20,000 nucleotides of DNA from Halocaridina rubra (taxonomy: Eukaryota; Arthropoda; Malacostraca; Decapoda; Atyidae), in assembly GCA_037179515.1 (NCBI GenBank), contig JAXCGZ010022659.1, positions 1-20,000 on the forward strand. Direction: 5' to 3'. Of the stretch, positions 1-13,219 are shown one piece after another. The notes under the pieces are model-generated. The model saw nothing but the letters and a program-made list of their open reading frames with translations, did no database searches and had not been told where the DNA came from. Position numbers and translations under genes: made by a program. Numbering within the stretch: the first letter of the stretch is position 1; each line of letters begins with the position of its first letter.

Positions 1-757
1 CACCAACTTCTAAATTTGTAACCATATTCTCTCTATTACTAAGAACTAAATCTAGTGTATTCACCCCCCGTGTTGCTTCATGTACATGCTGAGAAAGGAA
101 ATTGTCTTCTACTACTTCCAAAAACTCCTTAGACCTACTATCACCTGTTATGGTTTCCCAGTTAATATGTCTAAAATTAAAATCGCCTACAATGCGAACT
201 CTATTTGACCTGCTCACTTTAGAAATTTCATCGTATATAACTTGCGACTCTATATTATCTAGATCAGGTGGTCTGTAGACTACTCCTACAACTAGACTTT
301 CTATATTATTTTTAATTTCAACCCATAAGGTTTCTGAATTTAGATTTGTCTTAATTCCAGACTTAATGCAGCTTCTAAGGCTATCTTTAATATACATAAT
401 TACCCCTCCCCCTCTTTTATCTGCACTACGATCAGCATTATAAAGTTTATATCCTGTAATTATGTACTCAGCTTTAAGGTGTTTGCTTTCTAATTTAATC
501 CAACTTTCACTAATGCATATTATATCCGGTCTCTCACTACATACTATGGCTCTCAGTTCTTCTATCTTGTTACCTAAACTACGGCTATTTGTATAATATA
601 CTTTTAAACTTTCTCTAGCTTCACCCTTCTTGTGGCTATTCATTTTGTTAATATTTGTTCTATGTAACAAATGGTTCTTATCCTTAGACTCCCAGCTATT
701 TGACCCACTATTTACTGAACCCTTACTGACTAATTTCTCTGCACAAGTATTAATCAT
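1..757 (-). CDS. LINE ORF2, N-terminal endonuclease part (CR1-like, runs off left edge)
   Basis: Reading the minus strand from an ATG at 757, the frame stays open for 252 codons to the window edge. About 60 residues in, the apurinic-like (exonuclease-endonuclease-phosphatase) fold of non-LTR retrotransposons begins: YTNSRSL (catalytic Asn), then ISESWI (metal-binding Glu), RGGGVIMYI, VGVVYRPP and VGDFNF. This enzyme nicks target DNA to prime reverse transcription; the C-terminal catalytic residues and the reverse transcriptase would lie left of the window. The start at 757 is chosen because it lies 15 bases downstream of the ORF1 stop on the same strand, as in two-ORF LINEs; a second ATG at 643 is the alternative. 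The absence of stops suggests a comparatively young copy. The CR1-like assignment rests on the esterase-type ORF1 beside it and is inferred. Confidence 0.85.
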   Translation of the reverse strand, partial: MINTCAEKLVSKGSVNSGSNSWESKDKNHLLHRTNINKMNSHKKGEARESLKVYYTNSRSLGNKIEELRAIVCSERPDIICISESWIKLESKHLKAEYIITGYKLYNADRSADKRGGGVIMYIKDSLRSCIKSGIKTNLNSETLWVEIKNNIESLVVGVVYRPPDLDNIESQVIYDEISKVSRSNRVRIVGDFNFRHINWETITGDSRSKEFLEVVEDNFLSQHVHEATRGVNTLDLVLSNRENMVTNLEVG

Positions 758-771
758 TTCATTATTTGTGT

Positions 772-1531
772 CTAACAAAACCCCCCTACCTCTCTGTCTA
801 TCATACCAGCCAATACCGAGACACCTGAATTAGAAAGATGCACTCCATCCCTTGCATACATATGCTTATGACTAGTGAAGTGATCCCACCCGTCTATAAA
901 ACCTATATTATTCTCCCGACAGAAGACTTTCATCCTAGCATTTACTCCTATAGCTCGAGACCACCACTCTGAACTTTGGCTAAGCCTAGGGAGAATACCA
1001 CACATCACAGGAACAGCACCCCTTTTCCTAATCTTATCCAGGGCTTGTCTATACAACCTAATCAGCTCTTCACTTCTACCATCCTGCACGTCATTTCCCC
1101 CAGCTATCAAACAAACAACATCTTTTTTCTCAATCCAGCTATTTATTGACTCACCCACCTTCTTCATACCTGCTCCAGGGAAAAAAATATTTTCCTCTAA
1201 CTCTATGCCTGAGTTTCCTGTCTACATATCTGCATAGTGAATCCCCTACAATTACCAAAGAACTAGACTTATCCGGAGGATGGGTTACTTCGACCTTGGG
1301 AGACTTACCTAGGCTCTTGACCTGAGAGCTTTTCCCACTTCCATTTTTACGATCGCTAGTACACCTATCTGACTCTATGGTTCCTGAAGAATTGCTGCCG
1401 CCACTGTCACATTCATCTCTAAGTGACCTAAATGAATTAGCAACCTGTAGTCTAAAAGTATCATCTTTCTTAAGAACCATATTGCATATAACAATATCAG
1501 TACACACATCCCCATATACAAGAACATACAT
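772..1531 (-). pseudogene. LINE ORF1 with SGNH-esterase domain, one frameshift
   Basis: Two adjoining minus-strand frames together carry an SGNH/GDSL hydrolase domain, known from ORF1 of CR1-clade LINEs. The upstream frame (1531 to 1151) has a low-complexity Ser-rich stretch and then block I, LVIVGDSLCR (nucleophile Ser at residue 98). The downstream frame (1167 to 772) has IAGGNDVQ (block III, oxyanion Asn), the VMCGILPR strand, and DGVHLS (block V, Asp/His of the triad). All four hallmark residues survive. The frames are separated by a one-base shift, best placed at an A7 homopolymer (1181-1187), where a single indel restores continuity of FFPGAGMKKV; an assembly error is possible. The stop is at 772-774 and ORF2 begins at 757. 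No zinc finger is visible before residue 40, and the element may be 5'-truncated near 1535. Confidence 0.8.
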
Positions 1532-1540
1532 AATGATATA

Positions 1541-1744
1541 TATCCCTCAAGATAAATCCCCAACAAGATTGCAGTCGTTATTGTGTATTTTGGTTTTATT
1601 AGGATTTATATATGTGATTACCTAATTGTGATTACCTAAACACAATTAGGTAATCACAACTAGGTAATCACATATGTAAATCCTAATAAAACCAAAATAC
1701 ACAATAACGACTGCAATCTGCTTGGGGGTTTATCTTGAGGGATA
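1541..1744. repeat. Inverted repeat, 99-bp arms with a 6-base loop
   Basis: The left arm (1541-1639) and right arm (1646-1744) are reverse complements with about five mismatches by eye, separated by only six bases. The innermost part of each arm holds copies of a 14-bp motif, CACAATTAGGTAAT, which also forms the tandem 3' tail of the plus-strand LINE at 4190-4222. The outer part, with the strings GCAGTCGTTATTGTG and TTTTGGTTTTATTAGGATTTA, is not explained by the LINE. The right arm runs directly into a probable Penelope-like fragment. The structure could form a long hairpin; it may be an element terminus or an inverted duplication. Confidence 0.9.
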
Positions 1745-2631
<887 letters not shown>

Positions 2632-2855
2632 CATGCCACGAAACTGGTGCCAAAAATGCGCAATCTATGTTATGATGAGAGGTAGAGGGAATTAGACATA
2701 CCATCACTCGAAACTAGAATATTGAGGGGGGATATGGTGACAGTCTTTATATTCCTTTATGGTTATGCTAGAGTGGATAGGGATCAATATTTTGATATGG
2801 CTGGCTTTAGAACTAGAGGTCATAGTTTGAAGCTTCGTAAGAAAACTTCTTTGTA
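2632..2855 (+). mobile_element. LINE C-terminal fragment, displaced upstream of its own family's RT
   Basis: This 224-bp segment matches 3783-4004 closely, with the landmark words CATGCCACGAAACTGGTG, GATATGGTGACAGTCTTTA and GGTCATAGTTTGAAGCTTCG. It encodes part of the region after the RT palm (RHATKLV to LRKKTSL), but indels break the frame. It starts directly after a CA-rich run and ends at about 2855, where the sequence jumps back to the N-terminal RT words (RPVSLTS). The order C-terminus then N-terminus is not that of an intact element, so this is a rearranged or partial copy. Confidence 0.85.
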
Positions 2856-4222
2856 GAATAGACCAGTTTCCTTGACCAGCATAGTTTGCAAAGTTATGGA
2901 GAAACTACTAAGGAAACATATCTCTCTTCACTTGGAATCCTTCAACTTTTTGTCAGTGAGGCAACATGGCTTCAGAGAAGGTAGATCAACAGCAACAAAC
3001 TTATTAGAATTTTATGATGAGGTAAGCCGAATCTTACAGGAAAGAGAGGGCTGGGCAGATTGCATATTCCTAGACTTCCAGAAAACGTTTGACACTGTTC
3101 CGCATGGGAGACTTATTAGGAAGCTGCAATCAATGGCTAGAATAGGTGGAAATGTTTTGGAATGGATAAAAACTTACTTAGAAGGAAGGGAACAGAGGGT
3201 TAGAGTAAGACACTCAGTGTCTGAATGGAGAAGAGTTAGTAGTGGAGTTCCACAGGGTTCAGTTTTAGGGCCACTTTTGTTCCTTGTATATGTAAATGAC
3301 CTACCAGAGTCTGTAAATTCATTCATGAATATGTTTGCAGATGATGCAAAGATTGTGAAGAAAGTAAAAAACGAGAACAATGGTAGAGAACTTTAGGAGG
3401 ATCTAAATAATCTGCATGAGTGGTCAGAAAAGTGGCTAATGAAATTCAGTACTTCAAAATGTAAGGTAATGAGAATGGGTACAAGTGCAAGAAGGCCCAA
3501 GCATGACTACTCGGTGGCTGGAGTACAACTTCAAGAGACAGAAAATGAGAGAGATCTGGAGTAAACATACTGGCAGATTTGTCTCCAGAAATACATATAA
3601 ATAGCATAGTAAGGGCAGCATATGCATTCTTATTAAATGTAAGGGTAGCCTTCAGGCACATGGACAAGGAAATGTTCAGAAATATTTATGTAACCTATGT
3701 GAGGCCAAAACTCGAATATGCAGCCCCCTTTTGGAATCTGCACTTGAAAAAGCACTTAGCTAAGCTTGAAAAAGTTCAAAGACATGCCACGAAACTGGTG
3801 CTAGAAATACGCAATCTCAGTTATGATGAGAGGCTGAGGGAATTAGACTTACCATCACTCGAAGCTAGAAGAGTAAGGGGGGATATGGTGACAGTCTTTA
3901 AATTCCTTCATGGTTATGATAGAGTGGATAGGGATCGATATTTTGATATGGCTGGCTCTAGAACTAGAGGTCATAGTTTGAAGCTTCGTAAGAAAACTTC
4001 TTTGCAGGATGTAAGGAAATACTTTTTCAGTGTAAGAGTAGTTGATAATTGGAATTGGCTAAACGAGGAGGTAGTTAATGCTATCTCAATCCATAGTTTT
4101 AAGGACAGGTATGATAAGTATCACTAAGTATAAAATGGAAGCTATCAGGAGACGGGAAGATACGAGCTTTGGGCTCTTTCCCGTAAACACAATTAGGTAA
4201 TCACAATTAGGTAATCACACAC
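2856..4222 (+). pseudogene. LINE reverse transcriptase to 3' tail (CR1/jockey group), 5'-truncated and broken
   Basis: This encodes the reverse transcriptase that copies LINE RNA at the nicked target. Visible in order: [15 protein letters not shown] (fingers), [21 protein letters not shown] (motif A with its catalytic Asp), [14 protein letters not shown] (motif B) and MFADDAKI (motif C with the catalytic Asp pair). The thumb and C-terminal region follow: YVRPKLEYA, RHATKLV, RRVRGDMV and LRKKTSLQDVRKYFF. The stop is at 4125-4127. The copy is dead: a TAG interrupts at 3394-3396, and a one-base loss near 3560 shifts the frame within ERDLG. The 3' UTR has a GCTCTTTCCCGT block and ends in two copies of a 14-bp tail, CACAATTAGGTAAT, then (CA)n. 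The endonuclease is absent. Confidence 0.88.
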
Positions 4223-4885
4223 ACATACTGGCCGATTTGTCTCTAGACATGCATTTACATTGCATAGTAAGGGAAGCATCTGCTCTCTTATCAAATGTAA
4301 GGGTAGCCTTCAGGCACATGAACAAGGAAATGTTCAGATATAGTTATGTAACCTATGTGAGACCAAAGCTCGAATATGCAGCTACCTTTTGGATTCCGCA
4401 CTTGAAAAAGCACGTAGTTAAGCTGGAAAATGTTCAAAGACATGCCACGAAACTTGTGCCAGAAATACGCAATCTCAGTTATGATGAGAGACTGAGGGAA
4501 TTAGACTCACCATCACTCGAAGTTATATAATTGAGTGAGGATATGGTGACAATTTTTATATTCCTTCATGGTTATGGCAGAGTGGACAGGGATCGATATT
4601 TTGATATGGCTGGCTCTAGAGCTAGAGGTCATAGTTTAAAGCTTCGTAAGAAAACTTCTTTGAAGGATGTAAGAAAGTACTTTTTTAGTATATAAGTTGT
4701 TGCTAATTGGAATTCGCTGAGCGAGGAGGTAGTTAAAGCTAACTCAATCCATAGTTTTAAGGAAAGGTATGATAAGTATCACTAAGTATAAAACGGAACC
4801 GATCAGGAGACTGGGAGATACGAACTTGGGGCTCTTTCCCGTGAGCACAATTAGTTAAACAATTAAGTAATTACACACACACACA

Positions 4886-4888
<3 letters not shown>
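4223..4888 (+). mobile_element. Head-to-tail second copy of the LINE 3' end
   Basis: From CATACTGGC at 4224 the sequence repeats the segment beginning at 3566, an offset of 658 bp, and carries through the C-terminal coding region to the same GCTCTTTCCCGT 3' UTR block. The tail is diverged (AATTAGTTAAACAATTAAG) and runs into (CA)n and then (TA)n. Coding is broken by a TAA just after the SPSLEV words near 4528 and another TAA near 4694. Either a 5'-truncated insertion landed in the tail of the first copy, or a local tandem duplication occurred. Confidence 0.85.

Positions 4889-4964
<76 letters not shown>
4889..4964. repeat. (TA)n microsatellite
   Basis: A pure TA repeat of about 75 bp, entered from the (CA)n tail of the LINE copy on the left and left at ATGTTCATATTACAG on the right. 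Confidence 0.97.
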
Positions 4965-4967
<3 letters not shown>

Positions 4968-5073
4968 CATATTACAGATTCCCCAACCTCCCTCTTGACT
5001 TCATTTTCTCATTTAATTCAACTCCCAATCTCCGGGCCCAACAATAACCAAATAAGCACATTACATATGTAAA

Positions 5074-5079
<6 letters not shown>
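4963..5079 (-). repeat. Headless fragment of the 276-bp tRNA-like repeat
   Basis: This segment matches the non-tRNA part of the 276-bp unit that is tandemly arrayed at 7303-8740. Shared words include TGTTCATATTACAGATTCCC, ATTTAATTCAA, ACAATAACCAA and GCACATTACATATGT. About a dozen differences are visible by eye. The tRNA-like head is missing, and both ends run straight into (TA)n. Orientation is given as minus because the tRNA-like head of the full unit reads on that strand. Confidence 0.85.

Positions 5080-5160
<81 letters not shown>
5079..5160. repeat. (TA)n microsatellite
   Basis: About 82 bp of TA repeat flanking the right side of the repeat fragment at 4963-5079. Confidence 0.97.
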
Positions 5161-8740
<3,580 letters not shown>

Positions 8741-8970
8741 TGACCCGAATGATGGTGGTAAATGTGTTAGTTGTACTTTTTTTTGTCTCGTATTTATTTG
8801 CTGAGATTCATTTGGTAATATTATAGAATGAACATGTATACAAAGCAGAAATGTCCTGAGGAGCTGTGTCTTTGAGTCGAATCGTTCTCTCTGCTGCAGT
8901 CCTCTGTCACACAGTATGATATAGAATAATTATCATTGCATTATTGGAGTGACGATATTCACAATAAACT
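8741..8970. other. Unassigned sequence after the satellite array
   Basis: It begins with ATGACCCGAATGA (8740-8752), which is the reverse complement of a piece of the 276-bp unit and marks an inverted junction at the array's end. The rest is AT-rich with no recognised gene. Confidence 0.45.
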
Positions 8971-9329
8971 GATAGGTAAAATTAGCCTGAATATATCTTT
9001 ACAGGGCAATAATGGATAATCCTATGATAGGTAAAATTAGCCTGAATATATCTTTACAGGGCAATAATGGATAATCCTATGATAGGTAAAATTAGCCTGA
9101 ATATATCTTTACAGGGCAATAATGGATAATCCTATGATAGGTAAAATTAGCCTGAATATATCTTTACAGGGCAATAATGGAATATTCTTTACAGGGCAAT
9201 AATGGATAATCCTATGATAGGTAAAATTAGCCTGAATATATCTTTACAGGGCAATAATGGTTAATCCTATGATAGGTAAAATTAGCCTGAATATATCTTT
9301 ACAGGGCAATAATGGATAATCCTATGATA
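8971..9329. repeat. 55-bp minisatellite, six repeats plus partial
   Basis: The unit begins GATAGGTAAAATTAGCCTGA and ends GGATAATCCTAT. Starts are at 8971, 9026, 9081, 9136, 9216 and 9271, with a partial at 9326. Units are nearly identical. The fourth is 80 bp long because an extra 25 bases (AATATTCTTTACAGGGCAAT followed by AATGG) duplicate its 3' part. No coding capacity is seen; internal stops occur in the frames inspected. Confidence 0.97.
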
Positions 9330-9581
9330 CTAAGCCATTGGTGTGAAGTGCAGAATAATCTCATACCGTAGGACTGGAGTTCATCTCAAGTGACATCAAC
9401 GAAGTGTCCCATAGCAAGTGGAATTATAACCTGAATATTTTCGAGTTATAGAACGTATCCACTGACACATATAATATGAATCTAATTAAAAGAAATATGG
9501 TGAGAGTCGTTAAACCTCGTTGTAACCCATTGCTGTGTGAGATGGATGGGGGGAAGACTCTATAAAAGTTTATCTGGTTAT

Positions 9582-9585
<4 letters not shown>
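9330..9585. other. Unassigned sequence
   Basis: No gene, RNA or repeat recognised between the minisatellite and the next TA repeat. Confidence 0.4.

Positions 9586-9676
<91 letters not shown>
9586..9676. repeat. (TA)n microsatellite
   Basis: About 90 bp of pure TA repeat. No mobile element with recognisable coding sequence adjoins it on either side. Confidence 0.97.
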
Positions 9677-9679
<3 letters not shown>

Positions 9680-10351
9680 AATTTAAAATATTCTGGCTCA
9701 TTGGACATGGATAATAAGTATTAAGATGGTTTTTTTTTTTCCTGATGTGCTTTAAAGTAATATCCCCATTTGAATGGGGTTGGACAGATCGGTTTGAGTT
9801 GTAGGATTAACTTGGACTTAATAATTGTTAATTTCAATACTAATGAATAGTTCACTCTCCATTTGATGTGCTAAAGAAACTAACATCTTAAGGGTCTTTT
9901 TGCTGTGATATTGCATCACATTTTTCTTTGTCCTTTTGGAAATTATTCCAGCTTCGTTAACTAATTAGATTGAGATCCTCAGTGAAAACGTATTTGTCAA
10001 TTTGGTGAGATTCTGTCTAATAAGATTTTCCTCTTGAAAGACTATTCGTTTACTCTGTAAATACAGATGGATTGACCTTTCTGCTCCAAAGAGTTCCTTC
10101 TTCTTCTCTTTTGTCTGTCCGCTGGAGTTTCTGTTGATATTTTATTTCGTACTCTATGCCTCATATCCATCTGCGTCTCTTTTTTTTTTTCGTTTTCTTT
10201 ATGTAAGTTGCAAGTGCGAAGTTCTTTACGTTTGTTTGTCATCCTGCATTGGGTTGTTGAAATATATTTTGATTTCTTTTTCATAGATTTCTTTCTTCCT
10301 TTTATAAAGTAGCGATACTTCAGTTGCAAATGGAAGCAAACGAAAGTATAA

Positions 10352-10352
<1 letters not shown>
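9677..10352. other. Unassigned sequence
   Basis: AT-rich sequence with T-runs near 9730 and 10180. A Lys-rich minus-strand frame (10042-10329) has no domain and is probably chance. Nothing else is supported. Confidence 0.4.
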
Positions 10353-10433
<81 letters not shown>

Positions 10434-10440
10434 GTTATTA

Positions 10441-10514
<74 letters not shown>

Positions 10515-10575
10515 ATTATTATTATTATTATAATTATTATATTTATCATTATTATTATTATTATTATTATTATTA
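10353..10575. repeat. (ATT)n microsatellite
   Basis: About 220 bp of ATT trinucleotide repeat with a few substitutions (GTT, ATC, ATA) near 10434-10443 and 10513-10550. Apparent poly-Leu, poly-Ile and poly-Asn frames across it are artefacts of the repeat. Confidence 0.98.
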
Positions 10576-10616
10576 GAGAACCATTTTAATTGTGATACTG
10601 GTATACATGTAATCGT

Positions 10617-10754
10617 TCTTTGAAGATAGATACTAGGTTCGCTTATTTCCAGCATTGAATCTCTCTAGAATCCAGTAATTTTTCACGAGAAGTTGCTGGA
10701 CAGGGGAGATTCCAAGATGCTAGAAATAAGCAAACGTGGTACCTGTCTTTGAAA
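10617..10754. repeat. Inverted pair of LINE fragments (RT N-terminal edge)
   Basis: The reverse complement of 10617-10675 and the plus strand of 10695-10754 both match the LINE words at about 16876-16935 (GATTCCAAGATGCTGGAAAC, AAGCGAACATGGCACC). They face each other across 19 bases. The plus-strand arm continues into the decayed LINE at 10964. The arrangement resembles a 5' inversion during target-primed reverse transcription, but the two arms cover the same LINE segment, so an inverted duplication is also possible. Confidence 0.75.
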
Positions 10755-10946
10755 GTTCCGGTTTTACGTCACGGACTCCCTTATCAACCAAGGGCTAGGT
10801 TGCCTTCTTGCGAAGGACTTGTTTTGGCAGATGTAATCCTTACGCTGAGTGCATGCCTTTGCTAACCTCAGACCGTGGCGGGGCGCGAACCCTCGACCTG
10901 ACGCCTCAGAGTCGGAGACGCTACCGACTGAGCCACGGCGACTACC
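10755..10946 (-). mobile_element. tRNA-derived SINE with 17-bp target-site duplication
   Basis: A 192-bp insertion is flanked by perfect direct repeats GGTACCTGTCTTTGAAA (10738-10754 and 10947-10963). On the minus strand it starts with a tRNA-related head: an A box TGGCTCAGTCGG (10924-10935) and a B box GGTTCGCGCCC (10881-10891). A body follows with the words CCAAAACAAGTCCTTCGC and AAGGCAACC. A second, diverged copy lies at 15047-15240. It interrupts the decayed LINE, so it inserted later than that LINE. SINEs are non-coding, are transcribed by RNA polymerase III and are mobilised by LINE enzymes. Confidence 0.93.
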
Positions 10947-10963
10947 GGTACCTGTCTTTGAAA

Positions 10964-12240
10964 ACGGAAGTTAAAGAGACACAGTTCTAAACTATAGGAC
11001 TGTCTCATTGACTAGCCTTGTTTGCAAAGTTATGGCAACACTACTGAAAAAAACAACTCAATTGTATTCATTTGAAGTCCTTCATCTTTTGGTCAGTGAA
11101 ACAAAAAGGTTCTAGAATGGGTAGGTCTATGCTGACATACTTACTAGAATTCAATGTATAATGTTAATAAAATCTTACAAGAAAGAGAGGGTAATGCAGA
11201 TTACATATTTTAAGATTTTCAGAAGGTATTTGATACAGTGCCACAATGACAACAATAGAGAGAAATATCACAGAGTGGATAAAAAGTTATTTAGAGGGTG
11301 AGGAACAGAGGGTCAGAGTGAGACATGCAGTGCCTGACTGGAGTAAAATTGGCAGTAGGGTTCCATACGGATTAGGTTTAGGACCACTTCTGTGCCGGAG
11401 TCTCAGAAGTAAGCATTTTTGAAAATGCTTACAGATGATGCAGAGGTTATGAAGAGAGTAAAAGACGAGAATAAGGCAAAGAACTTTGGAAAGATGTACA
11501 TAGTCTGCATTAATGGCCAAACAATTGGCTAATGAGAGTCAGTGCCTCAAAATGTAAATTAATGAGAATGGGCGAGTGTGCAAGAAGGATCAAGCTTGGA
11601 TTATCAATAGCAGTCGCGGAACTTCAAGAAAAAGAGAAAGAAAGAGACCAAGGGGGTAAAGGTATTGGGAGATTTGCGTTGGTATAGTAAAAACAATGCA
11701 TGCTTTCCTAGCAAACATAATGGTGGCCTTCCTTCAAAGGCAAGAAGGCTTATGCTTGAATATACAACACTCCTCTGGAATCCTCATTTGAAATGCCACA
11801 CAAATAAAAAGGAGAAGGTCAAAGACATGCTACGAAGCTGGTGACAGAGTTACTTAATCTCTTTTTTGAGAAAGGCTAAAGGAATTACTCATTAACACTT
11901 GGAGCTAGAAAAAAAAAGATGGGGATATGGTAACGGTTTTTAAATTCCTTCAAAGTTTCTACTGAGTAGATAGGTAGCAATATTCTGATTTGGGAGACTT
12001 GAATTAAAGGCATGATTTCAAACTTCGTAAGAAAACTACTTTGCAGGATGTAAGGAAGTACTTTTTTATTTTTTTTTATTTTTTATTTTTTTATTTATTT
12101 TTTTATTTTTTTTTAGTAAAAGAACAGTGAATCTTTGAAACTCACTAAGTGAGTGGATAGTAAATGCTAATTGCATTCATAGTTTTACTGAAGATTGTGA
12201 GTAGAAAATGAAACCCGGACACTCAAATCTGTGAGTATGC
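10964..12240 (+). pseudogene. Decayed LINE reverse transcriptase (same family as 2856-4222)
   Basis: The LINE copy begins at about 10695, is split by the SINE, and resumes at 10964. Recognisable words in order: GACTAGCCTTGTTTGCAAAG (the SLTSIVCK region), GAAAGAGAGGG, GTATTTGATACAGTGCC (motif A), GACCACTTCTG (after motif B), ACAGATGATGCAGAGGTTATG (motif C, first residue changed) and AAACTTCGTAAGAAAACTACTTTGCAGGATG. Frames are broken many times, and several blocks are deleted around 11230-11290 and 11740-11830. A T-rich expansion of about 55 bp interrupts it at 12060-12115. It ends near 12240 without a visible 14-bp tail. It is a fossil much older than the copy at 2856-4222. Confidence 0.85.
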
Positions 12241-12932
<692 letters not shown>

Positions 12933-13078
12933 ATTATAATTCTTTCTGTAAAGGCATGACTTTTAGAGGAAGCAGTGACTCAGGTTACAAAATATAGAGC
13001 TTTCTTTTTTTTTGCATATGTATTTATCATTTAGTTGCGTTTAACACAAAAGGCATATAAATAATACAGTACACCTAG

Positions 13079-13099
13079 TTTATTTCCTTTAAATTTATT
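13079..13099 (-). promoter_or_regulatory. Candidate poly(A) signals of the CUB gene
   Basis: Two AATAAA hexamers occur on the minus strand (13094-13099 and 13079-13084), about 120-140 bases downstream of the stop codon at 13220. The position fits 3'-end processing of the minus-strand gene, but AATAAA is frequent by chance in such AT-rich DNA. Confidence 0.45.
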
Positions 13100-13219
13100 T
13101 TTCCTATAAAATAAGAATTTTCTCAGCCTAGATAGAATTTAAATGATCATAGCTCTCAGTATACTCTTATCAAATATTTGCTATGCTTCATAGTGATTTT
13201 CCGCAATTTCCATTTTGAG

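Noticed and set aside
630..833. Short hydrophobic plus-strand frame
   Set aside because: It is antisense to the LINE ORF1/ORF2 junction on the minus strand.
8971..9329. CRISPR-like array
   Set aside because: The 55-bp units are contiguous with no unique spacers, and the DNA is eukaryotic; it is a minisatellite.
10042..10329. Lys/Arg-rich 95-codon minus-strand frame
   Set aside because: The composition follows T-rich DNA read backwards; there are no domain, splice-site or homology cues.
10226..10655. Poly-Ile, poly-Asn and poly-Leu frames over the ATT repeat, and the equivalents at 14745-15125
   Set aside because: Artefacts of a trinucleotide microsatellite.
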